A stretch of DNA of 64,000 bases from Pseudomonas fluorescens (GTDB taxonomy: Bacteria; Pseudomonadota; Gammaproteobacteria; Pseudomonadales; Pseudomonadaceae): positions 930,001-994,000 of the forward strand of contig NZ_CP148752.1 in the NCBI RefSeq assembly GCF_040448305.1. Direction: 5' to 3'. Below are positions 10,472 through 17,960 of the stretch, piece by piece. The notes under the pieces are model-generated. The model ran no database searches, was not told where the DNA came from, and saw nothing but the letters and a program-made list of their open reading frames with translations. The translations under genes were made by a program, and so were the position numbers. Numbering within the stretch: position 1 is the stretch's first letter; each line of letters starts with the position of its first letter.

Positions 10472-10487
10472 GCTTTAGCCGCAAATG

Positions 10488-10525
10488 AAAAACCCGCCGA
10501 TGAGTGATCATCGGCGGGTTTTTTT
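10488..10525 (+). terminator. Terminator of cysNC, first copy
   Basis: AAAAACCCGCCGATGA pairs with TCATCGGCGGG followed by seven Ts. It is repeated almost exactly at 13140-13176. Confidence 0.9.
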
Positions 10526-10554
10526 GTGTTCTTGAAAACGCCTTCGCTGGCACC

Positions 10555-10757
10555 TCAATACTTCGCTGGATACTCGCGATGCATCTGCGCAAGCAACGCA
10601 TCCTTGTCTTGCCACAGCTGATTGATCCAACCCTGAAATTGCAGGCGGTATTCACCGTCCTGGTCGTAATTCTTGCCGATGAACTGCAGCGGAATGTTCA
10701 GTTGCTGAAAATGCGCCACCACGTCTTTCACGTATCCACATAGCAGATCCCAGAACC
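10555..10757 (-). pseudogene. C-terminal fragment of an acyltransferase gene (remnant copy)
   Basis: Read on the minus strand, this stretch encodes about 65 residues, from FWDLLCGYVKDVV to HREYPAKY and a stop. They align without gaps to the last 65 residues of the intact acyltransferase at 13292-14197 (FWDLLCGNVADVV to HREFPNRH). The DNA is similar but clearly diverged (roughly 85 percent by eye), so it is not a recent tandem copy. There is no start codon and no N-terminal half. The similarity stops abruptly near 10757, where AT-rich DNA begins. I read it as the tail of a second allele brought in, or left behind, with the island. Confidence 0.85.
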
Positions 10758-10886
10758 AGGAAGCCTCTGAAAATCTAAAGTCAGAAGGAATAGTCAGAAT
10801 CCTTGACCGGAAATGGACTACAAGAAAGTCGGAAGTTATGAAGTTTTATTGTTTTGTGAATGAGAATAGTGTTTGCAACAGGGTAG

Positions 10887-11525
10887 ATGTGTTTTTGCGC
10901 AGGTTGTATCAAGTCGAGCAATTGCAAGGAAGTCGGTGGTTGCTTAAAAAGTAAGCCTTCGCTTGAGGATCAAGGTGTGCGAAATAAAATTTTTCCAGTT
11001 CCGGTTGGTTATGTTTCTAGTGCTTTTGAGATCATTTTCTGTGTAATTGTTCTGTTGTTGTATCTTGTTTTTTCTCTTTATATTTATAGTAGGTTGATAG
11101 AAGTTCCTCCGGTTCCTGATAAGTTAGTTATGAAAGATGCTTTTGTATATAGGGGGCATTCGCAAGCTTCAAAGACAACATCTTTTTTGTATCTGAGGGT
11201 TGGAGCTGATGACGCTGCTTACAAATATATAATTGAGGCTTCGAATCGTGATGTTATGTACACGGACTTTGATAAGCCAAGAAGGTTGTGGGTGGCAGTA
11301 GATGCTGACCAAAGTAAAAAATTTGTTTGGGGAGTATATGATGAAGATTATGGGTTGTTGATAAGTCGTCAAGATATATTGCGCTGGGCTAGCTCAGTTA
11401 ATATCGATAATTACTTTGTGCTTTCTTTGTTGTTTATTTCATCGTTGTATTTCCTTTATATTGTTTTTTTGACTGGTGTTTGGAATAGATGTGCAGCGAA
11501 AAGGATGGCTTGTGAAAATAAATAA
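10887..11525 (+). CDS. Unrecognised two-pass membrane protein of an AT-rich island
   Basis: I do not recognise this family. The 212-residue protein has one membrane segment at about 43-68 (AFEIIFCVIVLLLYLVFSLY), a polar domain of about 105 residues likely on the periplasmic side, and a second membrane segment at about 176-199. The coding DNA is very AT-rich (27 percent GC in bases 11041-11100). The start is uncertain: ATG 10887 has no good ribosome site, whereas GTG 10977 follows a GAGG and would drop the Cys-rich first 30 residues. Its end overlaps the oxygenase gene, so it is probably the first gene of a three-gene operon. The small bitopic layout would suit an immunity or anchoring partner, but that is speculation. 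Confidence 0.65.
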   Translation: MCFCAGCIKSSNCKEVGGCLKSKPSLEDQGVRNKIFPVPVGYVSSAFEIIFCVIVLLLYLVFSLYIYSRLIEVPPVPDKLVMKDAFVYRGHSQASKTTSFLYLRVGADDAAYKYIIEASNRDVMYTDFDKPRRLWVAVDADQSKKFVWGVYDEDYGLLISRQDILRWASSVNIDNYFVLSLLFISSLYFLYIVFLTGVWNRCAAKRMACENK

Positions 11526-12096
11526 GATTGATGATGAGATATTTGTAATTGACGATTTTTTAACTCAAGGGGAAGAGGAATGCATAAATGTTCAACTCAA
11601 GGGCGCCGTTTGGAGATACAACTGGCCAAATTATGAGGAGCTTCCATTTGTTAGGCCTTGTTGGCATGTTTTTATTGCGGGTAAAGGTCGGCCGGATCGG
11701 AAATCATGTTTAGACGAATTAGGCAGAAGTGAATCTTGGCGTTTTCTTGTCGGCTTCTGGGAAAGGTTATCAATATTACATGATTTCAAAATCACGTTAT
11801 TAGGTGTTTATGCAAATGGGCAAACATTTGGGCAAGACACGATCATACATCGGGATAACAAGACGCATCCAGGGATGACAGTGATCGTGTTTTGTAATGA
11901 GCACTGGCCAACGTCCTGGGGAGGTGAGCTCGTATTCTACGATGACAAAAAAGAAAAAATTATTAAATCAGTACTTCCAAAATCGCGGCGTGTGGTGATT
12001 TTTGATGGACGAGTTCCACATGCGGCGAGATCGCCTTCAGTAAAGTGTGATCAGGTAAGGATGACGCTTGCGTTCAAAACTGTGATTAAGGAGTAA
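11512..12096 (+). CDS. 2-oxoglutarate/Fe(II)-dependent oxygenase, prolyl-4-hydroxylase type
   Basis: The 194-residue protein has the jelly-roll oxygenase signature: iron ligands H113 and D115 in IIHRDNKTHPG, H170 in VPHAARSPS, and the 2-oxoglutarate-binding R183 in QVRMTLAFKT. Such enzymes hydroxylate proline, asparagine or other residues, or small molecules, using O2 and 2-oxoglutarate. I chose GTG 11512, preceded by AAGGA, because the chain then begins with the usual MKINKIDDEIFVIDDFL; an in-frame GTG at 11476 is possible. It overlaps the membrane-protein gene by 14 bases. Its stop codon overlaps the AAGGAG ribosome site of the next gene, so all three are coupled. Confidence 0.82.
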   Translation: MKINKIDDEIFVIDDFLTQGEEECINVQLKGAVWRYNWPNYEELPFVRPCWHVFIAGKGRPDRKSCLDELGRSESWRFLVGFWERLSILHDFKITLLGVYANGQTFGQDTIIHRDNKTHPGMTVIVFCNEHWPTSWGGELVFYDDKKEKIIKSVLPKSRRVVIFDGRVPHAARSPSVKCDQVRMTLAFKTVIKE

Positions 12097-12099
12097 TAT

Positions 12100-12894
12100 A
12101 TGGCCGGGAAAGCTGAAATATTTGTAGCTGTCGTCAATGATGGTGTAACTATTGGCTCGGGGGCGACTGCAGTATCAGATCAGTTTTTAGTCAACGGAAC
12201 TGGGATGGTGTTGCTGAATCAGTCGGTGCAAACCGGTGCTGTGATAGCGAGTGTTACGTCGGTGACAAAATTAGCAGGTCCTTATGTTCCGATTGTAAAT
12301 ATGCCGGTCAATATGGTCGCCGGCACGATAACTTTTCTAAAAATAGGGGTCGACTTCAGAGATGGACGCGAAATTAAGGCGGGTGACGTTGTCAGTCTAG
12401 TTGGTAATGTTGCAGGGGTGATTGCAACCATGGCTGTTTTGCTAGCTGCGCCATTTTCGGTTGTTGCTACCTTAAGTGTTGTAGCTATCGGCACCGGTAT
12501 ATATTCGATTTATAATTCAGAAGTGGTTGGTGCTATTGCGACAAATGCAAAAAATTTCTTCAGCGATAAAGGGTTGGAAAGCTACCTTGACTATGTATGT
12601 GCGCCGGATATGCAAATTGTCCACAAAAACACTTTGAGGGATGTCTACGGCAATCAGATGCTTTCCTGTAATTGGATATCTGAAACCGGAGAGCTACAGC
12701 CCTCAGCGGTACCTGTTTTCGATGAAAATATTGGCGGTGGAGGGGTATATATACCAATATCTCCTGTTTTACCGGCTCCTCCTCCTGATGTTATCCCAGT
12801 TGTAACTATCGGGCCGCTTGAGATTAATGATGGCTCTGATGACAGCGGTGATGAGTATGGATGCTGTACTGGGGGAAGTGATGGTTATGTGTAG
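12100..12894 (+). CDS. Unrecognised hydrophobic protein with proline-rich and acidic tail
   Basis: I do not recognise this 264-residue protein. Residues 1-80 are rich in V, G, T and S without a classical signal peptide. About 105-155 form a long hydrophobic, Gly/Ala-rich stretch that could be two membrane-crossing helices. There follow a polar domain, a proline-rich stretch near 225-245 (PISPVLPAPPPDVIPVV), and an acidic end with a CC pair (DDSGDEYGCC). The ribosome site AAGGAG lies six bases before the ATG and is shared with the stop of the oxygenase gene. The layout resembles a secreted or membrane-inserting effector more than an enzyme. The proline-rich tail is a plausible target of the adjacent hydroxylase. 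Confidence 0.68.
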   Translation: MAGKAEIFVAVVNDGVTIGSGATAVSDQFLVNGTGMVLLNQSVQTGAVIASVTSVTKLAGPYVPIVNMPVNMVAGTITFLKIGVDFRDGREIKAGDVVSLVGNVAGVIATMAVLLAAPFSVVATLSVVAIGTGIYSIYNSEVVGAIATNAKNFFSDKGLESYLDYVCAPDMQIVHKNTLRDVYGNQMLSCNWISETGELQPSAVPVFDENIGGGGVYIPISPVLPAPPPDVIPVVTIGPLEINDGSDDSGDEYGCCTGGSDGYV

Positions 12895-12972
12895 CGAAAC
12901 CCATATATAAGTTGTCTGTTCCTGATTTTTGTCTTCAGATTTTCAGTAAAAACCAACTGGATATTCGACAGT

Positions 12973-13007
12973 CTTAAGCGACAAGCCCGAGTCAGGCTGA
13001 ACTTAAG
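12973..13007. repeat. Imperfect inverted repeat after the island operon
   Basis: CTTAAG at both ends and an inner AGCC/GGCT stem bracket a short loop. No T-run follows. It may be a weak 3' structure of the island operon or an old element end. Confidence 0.35.
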
Positions 13008-13056
13008 AGTGCGCTGGTGTGTGGGTAATCGTCAGCTTCATCGCTTGGAACTGAGC

Positions 13057-13122
13057 TCCGTTTCGCTGGAAGAAGGCGTGAAGCAAGTGCTGGGTCTGCT
13101 GCGTGAGCGTGGTGCGATCTAA
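13057..13122 (+). pseudogene. Second copy of the cysNC 3' end (fragment)
   Basis: The 66 bases from TCCGTTTCGCTGGA to TAA repeat the last 22 codons of cysNC (10406-10471) with only a few changes. They include an identical run of more than 40 bases before the stop. There is no start codon. The copy is followed by the same terminator and then by the complete acyltransferase gene, so this side looks like the downstream half of the native junction. Confidence 0.88.
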
Positions 13123-13139
13123 GCCTTAGCCGAAAAATG

Positions 13140-13176
13140 AAAAACCCGCCGATGAGCGATCATCGGCGGGTTTTTT
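13140..13176 (+). terminator. Terminator of cysNC, second copy
   Basis: AAAAACCCGCCGATGAGCG pairs with CATCGGCGGG and a T-run. It differs from the copy at 10488 by one base in the loop region and by T-run length. Confidence 0.88.
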
Positions 13177-13195
13177 ATTGAGATTTACTCGATCA

Positions 13196-13287
13196 CTGTG
13201 GGAGCTAGCCTGCTAGCGATTGCGGTGATTCAGTCAACAGATCTGCTGAATGTGAATCCGCGATCGCCAGCAGGCTGGCTCCCACAG
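13196..13287. repeat. REP pair (REPIN), diverged
   Basis: CTGTGGGAGCTAGCCTGCTAGCGATTGC faces GCGATCGCCAGCAGGCTGGCTCCCACAG. The core is altered (CTAGCCTGCTAGCG instead of CGAGCCTGCTCGCG). The equivalent position in the first junction copy (10526-10554) has no REP. Confidence 0.85.
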
Positions 13288-13291
13288 GAGG

Positions 13292-14197
13292 TCAGTGTCG
13301 GTTCGGGAATTCCCGATGCATCTGTTCCAGCAACGCATCCTTGTCTTGCCACAACTGGTTGATCCAGCCCTGAAACTGCAGGCGGTATTCGCCATCCTGG
13401 TCATAGTTCTTGCCAATGAATTGCGGCGGAATCTTCAGCTCTTCGAAGTGCACCACCACGTCCGCCACATTCCCGCACAGCAAATCCCAGAAGCCCGGAC
13501 GCCCGGCGGGGTAGTGGATGGTCACGTTGACCAGGGATTCAAGCTGCTCGCCCATCGCATCCAGCACAAAGGCAATGCCGCCTGCCTTGGCCTTGAGCAA
13601 GTACTTGAAGGGTGACTGCTGTTGCTTGTGCTTGCCCTCGGTGAAGCGCGTGCCTTCGACGAAGTTGAAAATACCCACCGGGTTGTCGCGAAATTTCGCA
13701 CAGGTCTTGCGGGTGGTTTCCAGGTCCTTGCCTTTCTTCTCCGGATGCTTTTCCAGATAGGCCTTGGAGTAGCGCTTCATGAACGGAAAGCCCAGCGCCC
13801 ACCAGGCCAGACCGATCACCGGGACCCAGATCAGCTCCTGCTTGAGAAAGAACTTCAACGGCTGAATGCGCCGGTTGAGCACGTATTGCAGCACCAGGAT
13901 GTCGACCCAGCTCTGGTGGTTGCTGGTGATCAGGTACGAATGCTGATAGTCGAGGCCTTGCAGGCCGCTGATGCGCCAGCGCGTGCGGCGTACCAGGTTC
14001 ATCCAGCCTTTGTTGATGCTGATCCAGGCTTCGTGGGTATGGCTCATCAGCCAGCCCGAGAGGCGCTGGGTGAAGGCGAACGGCAATACCTTGACGAGCG
14101 CCACGCAGAACAGGAACGAGCAGAGCAAAATCGTGTTCAGCGTCAACAGCAGCGAGGCGATCACGCCTCGCAGCGGAGCAGGTAGGAAGTCCAGCAT
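13292..14197 (-). CDS. Membrane-associated acyltransferase (YihG/PlsC-like)
   Basis: A 301-residue acyltransferase of the 1-acyl-glycerol-3-phosphate acyltransferase superfamily. It has an N-terminal membrane segment (about 10-38), the H-x4-D catalytic motif in NHQSWVD near residue 94, and FVEGTRFTEG near residue 180 in place of the usual FPEGTRS. The long C-terminal region resembles YihG, whose enterobacterial member is an acyltransferase linked to lysophosphatidic-acid acylation. The ATG follows the pta stop with no gap, so the gene is the second of a pta operon. Its last 65 codons have a diverged duplicate near 10.6 kb. Confidence 0.88.
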   Translation of the reverse strand: MLDFLPAPLRGVIASLLLTLNTILLCSFLFCVALVKVLPFAFTQRLSGWLMSHTHEAWISINKGWMNLVRRTRWRISGLQGLDYQHSYLITSNHQSWVDILVLQYVLNRRIQPLKFFLKQELIWVPVIGLAWWALGFPFMKRYSKAYLEKHPEKKGKDLETTRKTCAKFRDNPVGIFNFVEGTRFTEGKHKQQQSPFKYLLKAKAGGIAFVLDAMGEQLESLVNVTIHYPAGRPGFWDLLCGNVADVVVHFEELKIPPQFIGKNYDQDGEYRLQFQGWINQLWQDKDALLEQMHREFPNRH

Positions 14198-16297
14198 TTA
14201 CACATCCATAGGTCGGTTGGCAGCTTGAATCGCGGTCAACGCGATGGTGTAGACGATGTCATCGACCTGCGCGCCGCGCGGCAAATCGTTCACCGGTTTG
14301 CGCAGCCCTTGCAGCATCGGCCCGAGGCTGACGCAGTCGGCGCTGCGCTGTACGGCTTTGTGCGTGGTATTGCCGGTGTTGAGGTCGGGGAACACGTACA
14401 CCGTGGCACGACCGGCCACCTGACTGTTCGGCGCCAGTTGCCGGGCCACGCTTTCGTTGGCGGCGGCGTCGTACTGCAAGGGGCCGTCGATCAGCAGTGA
14501 GTGCTGTTGTTCGTGCGCGAGCAACGTCGCCTCGCGGACCTTCTCGACCTCTTCGCCGCTGTCCGACTCGCCGCTGGAGTAGCTGATCATCGCCACCCGT
14601 GGCGTGATGCCGAATGCGGCGGCCGAATCAGCGCTTTGCAGGGCGATCTCGGCCAGTTCGCTGGCGCTTGGGTGCGGGTTCATCACGCAGTCGCCGTAGA
14701 CCAGTACCTCTTCCGGGAACAGCATGAAGAACACCGACGACACCAGGGTGCAGCCCGGCGCGGTTTTGATCAGTTGCAGAGCAGGGCGGATGGTGTTGGC
14801 GGTGGTGTTGATCACGCCCGACACGAGGCCGTCGACTTCATCCAGGGCCAGCATCATGGTGCCGATCACCACGGTGTCTTCCAGTTGTTGCTCGGCCATC
14901 GGCGCGTTGAGGCTTTTGCTTTTGCGCAGCGCGACCATTGGCTCGACGTAGCGCTCGCGGATCAAGTCCGGGTCGATGATTTCCAGGCCTGGCGGCAGCT
15001 CGATGCCTTGGGCGCGGGCGACGGCTTGCACGTCCTCGGGCTTGGCCAGCAACACACAGCGAGCGATGCCGCGGGCCTGGCAGATCGCGGCAGCCTGCAC
15101 GGTCAGCGGCTCGCTGCCTTCGGGCAGCACGATGCGCTTGTTGGCCGCCTGGGCGCGCTGGATCAATTGATAGCGGAACACCGCTGGCGACAGGCGCATT
15201 TCCCGTGGCGTACCGCAGCGCTGGTGCAGCCAGTTGGCATCGAGATGGCCGGCGATGAAATCGGTGATGATTTCGGCGCGCTCGCGGTCGTCGATGGGGA
15301 TTTCCTTGTTCAGGCCATTGAGCAGGTTGGCGGTGTCATAGGAGCCGGTACTCACCGACAGCACCGGCAACCCGGCCTGCAGGGCGCCGCGGCACAGGTC
15401 CATGATGCGTGGGTCGGGCAGGGTGTCGCTGGTTAGCAGCAGGCCAGCCAGCGGCACGCCGTTCAGGGCCGCGAGGCTGACGGCGAGGATGATGTCGTCG
15501 CGATCGCCGGGGGTCACCACCAGCACGCCGGGCTTGAGCAACTCCACGGTGTTGCGCATGGTGCGGGCGCAAATGATGATCTTGGTCATGCGCCGGGTTT
15601 CGTAATCACCGGCGTTGAGCACTTGCGCGCCCATCAGGTCGGCGACGTCGCGGGTGCGCGGGGCGTTCAGTTCCGGCTGGAACGGAATGCAGCCGAGCAA
15701 GCGGAAATCACCACTGCGCAGCAACGGCGAATGTTCCTTCAGGCGCGTGGCGAAGGCCTCCATGCTCTCCTCGGTCTTGACCTTGTTGAGGATCACGCCG
15801 AGGACTTTCGGGTCTTTCGGGCCACCGAACAATTGCGCCTGCAACTCGACGCGACCTGAGAGTTCGGTCAGCACTTCGTTTTCCGGTGCCGAGACCAGGA
15901 TCACCTCGGCGTCGAGGCTCTTGGCCAGGTGCAGGTTGACCCGCGCGGCATAACTGGCGCTGCGGGTCGGCACCATGCCTTCGACGATCAGCACGTCCTT
16001 GCCGACGGCCGCCTGCTGATAAAGGGCGATGATTTCTTCGAGCAACTCATCGAGCTGACCGTCGCCGAGCATGCGCTCGACATGGGCCAGGCCCAAGGGC
16101 TGGGGCGGTTTCAAGCCGTGGGTACGCGCCACCAGTTCGGTGGAACGTTCCGGGCCCGTATCGCCCGGGTGCGGCTGGGCAATCGGCTTGAAAAAACCGA
16201 CCTTGAGCCCGGCGCGCTCAAGGGTACGCACCAGCCCGAGGCTGATGGAGGTCAGACCCACACCAAAATCGGTGGGCGCGATAAAAAAAGTTTGCAT
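14198..16297 (-). CDS. pta: Phosphate acetyltransferase, long form
   Basis: Pta interconverts acetyl-CoA and acetyl phosphate. The 699 residues contain three parts: an N-terminal P-loop-like region of the CobQ/BioD type (MQTFFIAPTDFGVGLTSIS), a central DRTGG domain with VVTPGDRDDII around 255-275, and the C-terminal catalytic PTA/PTB domain from about residue 375, containing SSGESDSGEEVEKVREA. The long form is typical of pseudomonads. No ackA is visible here. The acyltransferase gene begins immediately after the stop codon. Confidence 0.95.
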   Translation of the reverse strand: MQTFFIAPTDFGVGLTSISLGLVRTLERAGLKVGFFKPIAQPHPGDTGPERSTELVARTHGLKPPQPLGLAHVERMLGDGQLDELLEEIIALYQQAAVGKDVLIVEGMVPTRSASYAARVNLHLAKSLDAEVILVSAPENEVLTELSGRVELQAQLFGGPKDPKVLGVILNKVKTEESMEAFATRLKEHSPLLRSGDFRLLGCIPFQPELNAPRTRDVADLMGAQVLNAGDYETRRMTKIIICARTMRNTVELLKPGVLVVTPGDRDDIILAVSLAALNGVPLAGLLLTSDTLPDPRIMDLCRGALQAGLPVLSVSTGSYDTANLLNGLNKEIPIDDRERAEIITDFIAGHLDANWLHQRCGTPREMRLSPAVFRYQLIQRAQAANKRIVLPEGSEPLTVQAAAICQARGIARCVLLAKPEDVQAVARAQGIELPPGLEIIDPDLIRERYVEPMVALRKSKSLNAPMAEQQLEDTVVIGTMMLALDEVDGLVSGVINTTANTIRPALQLIKTAPGCTLVSSVFFMLFPEEVLVYGDCVMNPHPSASELAEIALQSADSAAAFGITPRVAMISYSSGESDSGEEVEKVREATLLAHEQQHSLLIDGPLQYDAAANESVARQLAPNSQVAGRATVYVFPDLNTGNTTHKAVQRSADCVSLGPMLQGLRKPVNDLPRGAQVDDIVYTIALTAIQAANRPMDV

Positions 16298-16357
16298 GCG
16301 GATTCTCTAAAGGTGCATTGCAAAGGCGATGACCTATAGCTGGTCGTCTACCGAAAT

Positions 16358-16654
16358 TCAGTCGCCAAGGTTATCGCTAACCGAGCCTTGTGCGCACCAA
16401 CCACAATCAAAGGGTTGGCCTATTTTTTCCTGGCGCTGCGCAGGGTCCATGACCCAGGCACGTGATTGCCATGGCGGTTGGTGCCGCAGGTGTTGGGTGT
16501 GGCCGCAGGAAAGCTCGGCCACCCAGTGGCCGTCCTCGTCCTGGTGGAAGCCTGTGATCGTCGAATCCCGTCTGTCCGGGTTGTGTTCGCTTTCGGACGA
16601 TTGCTTCGCTAAACTTGGCCTTTCAATCTTCTTATGCAAAAGGTCTCGCCCCAT
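16358..16654 (-). CDS. DUF3565-family small protein
   Basis: The C-terminal 65 residues match DUF3565: ITGFHQDEDGHWVAELSCGH, then a run with HQPPWQSRAWV, and a final DCGWC. The two cysteine positions and several histidines suggest a small metal-binding fold, but the function is unknown. The start is uncertain. ATG 16654 overlaps the slyD start codon on the other strand, and homologues begin only a few residues before ITGFHQD, so a later non-ATG start is possible. Either way the gene diverges from slyD with almost no intergenic space. Confidence 0.75.
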   Translation of the reverse strand: MGRDLLHKKIERPSLAKQSSESEHNPDRRDSTITGFHQDEDGHWVAELSCGHTQHLRHQPPWQSRAWVMDPAQRQEKIGQPFDCGWCAQGSVSDNLGD

Positions 16655-17138
16655 GCTGATCGCCGCCAATAAGGCTGTCTCCATCGACTATACCCTGACC
16701 AACGACGCTGGTGAGGTCATCGACAGCTCCGCCGGCGGCGCGCCGCTGGTCTACCTGCAAGGCGCAGGCAACATCATCCCGGGCCTGGAAAAGGCTCTGG
16801 AAGGCAAGACTGTCGGCGACGAGCTGACCGTAGCCGTTGAACCGGAAGACGCTTACGGCGAATACGCTGCCGAACTGGTCAGCACACTGAGCCGCAGCAT
16901 GTTCGAAGGCGTCGACGAGCTGGAAGTGGGCATGCAGTTCCACGCTTCCGCTCCGGACGGCCAGATGCAGATCGTGACCATCCGTGATCTGGACGGCGAC
17001 GACGTCACCGTTGACGGCAACCACCCGTTGGCCGGTCAGCGCCTGAATTTCCAGGTCAAGATCATCGACATCCGTGACGCCAGCCAGGAAGAAATCGCTC
17101 ATGGTCACGTCCATGGCGAAGGTGGCCATCACCACTGA
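16653..17138 (+). CDS. slyD: FKBP-type peptidyl-prolyl isomerase SlyD
   Basis: The 161-residue protein has the FKBP domain split by an insert-in-flap chaperone domain (about residues 75-125), as in SlyD. It begins MLIAANKAVSIDYTLTNDAG and ends in a short histidine-rich tail (HGHVHGEGGHHH), expected to bind Ni or Zn. SlyD speeds proline isomerisation and helps fold proteins and deliver nickel. AGG precedes the ATG at 16653. A longer in-frame reading from 16329 would cross DUF3565 and is unlikely. A terminator follows. Confidence 0.93.
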   Translation: MLIAANKAVSIDYTLTNDAGEVIDSSAGGAPLVYLQGAGNIIPGLEKALEGKTVGDELTVAVEPEDAYGEYAAELVSTLSRSMFEGVDELEVGMQFHASAPDGQMQIVTIRDLDGDDVTVDGNHPLAGQRLNFQVKIIDIRDASQEEIAHGHVHGEGGHHH

Positions 17139-17166
17139 TTTCTGCGCTAAGCTCAGATAACTGGAG

Positions 17167-17189
17167 AGGCGCCCTGTGGGCGCCTTTTT
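17167..17189 (+). terminator. Terminator of slyD
   Basis: AGGCGCC pairs with GGGCGCCT around a CTGT loop, followed by five Ts. Confidence 0.88.
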
Positions 17190-17260
17190 AGTCTGCGGCT
17201 GTCCCTGACGACACCGCCAAGTGGCTGTTTCGAGAAGAACACGGGAATCTGGAGTACGCC

Positions 17261-17743
17261 ATGAGTGCTTTTCACGACCTTAAATTGACAGCCCTGGATG
17301 GACAGGAGCTACCTCTGGCGCCTTTCAAGGGCCAAGTCGTACTGGTGGTCAACGTCGCCTCCAAATGCGGCTTGACCCCGCAGTACGCGGCGCTGGAAAA
17401 CCTCTATCAGCAATACAAGGGCAAAGGCTTCAGCGTGCTGGGCTTGCCGTGCAACCAGTTTGCCGGGCAGGAACCGGGGACCGAACAAGAGATCAAGGAC
17501 TTCTGCAGCCTCAACTATGGCGTGACCTTTCCGTTGTCCAGCAAACTGGAAGTCAACGGGCATGACCGTCATCAGTTGTACCGCTTGCTGGCGGGCGAGG
17601 GCGCGGAATTTCCCGGCGACATCACCTGGAACTTCGAGAAGTTCCTGCTGGGCAAGGACGGCCGTGTACTGGCTCGGTTCTCGCCGCGTACGGCGCCGGA
17701 TGATCCGACCATCGTTCACGCGATTGAAAAAGCGCTGAGCTGA
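17261..17743 (+). CDS. Glutathione peroxidase (cysteine type)
   Basis: The 160-residue thioredoxin-fold peroxidase reduces hydroperoxides. The peroxidatic residue is C36 in NVASKCGLTPQY (a cysteine, not selenocysteine). The other parts of the catalytic site are visible as LPCNQFAGQEPG (Gln about 71) and WNFEKFLL (Trp/Asn). Bacterial members of this form often use thioredoxin rather than glutathione. It is monocistronic, with GGAG nine bases before the ATG and a REPIN just after the stop. Confidence 0.92.
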   Translation: MSAFHDLKLTALDGQELPLAPFKGQVVLVVNVASKCGLTPQYAALENLYQQYKGKGFSVLGLPCNQFAGQEPGTEQEIKDFCSLNYGVTFPLSSKLEVNGHDRHQLYRLLAGEGAEFPGDITWNFEKFLLGKDGRVLARFSPRTAPDDPTIVHAIEKALS

Positions 17744-17753
17744 TATCTCCCCC

Positions 17754-17853
17754 TGTAGGAGCGAGCCTGCTCGCGATGGTCGCCAACGATAACGCTGTAA
17801 GCCTGATACGGCGCGGCATTCTCTGGCTCATCGCGAGCAAGCTCGCTCCTACA
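17754..17853. repeat. REP pair (REPIN), 100-bp TGTAGGAG type
   Basis: An exactly 100-bp element bounded by TGTAGGAGCGAGCC and its reverse complement, with an interior beginning GATGGTCGCCAACGATAACG like those at 7401 and 49641. Confidence 0.9.
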
Positions 17854-17960
17854 GTATTTCGTACCTTTTAGTTCTTAATCACCAAAATCAATAATGCTGT
17901 TCAATGCGGTGGACTCTCCATATTATCGCCGTCATAAAATTACTTCCCGTGGAGCGTCCC

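Noticed and set aside
10740..13060. Island as a prophage or transposon
   Set aside because: No integrase, transposase, phage structural gene or tRNA attachment site is visible; the flanks are duplicated host gene ends instead.
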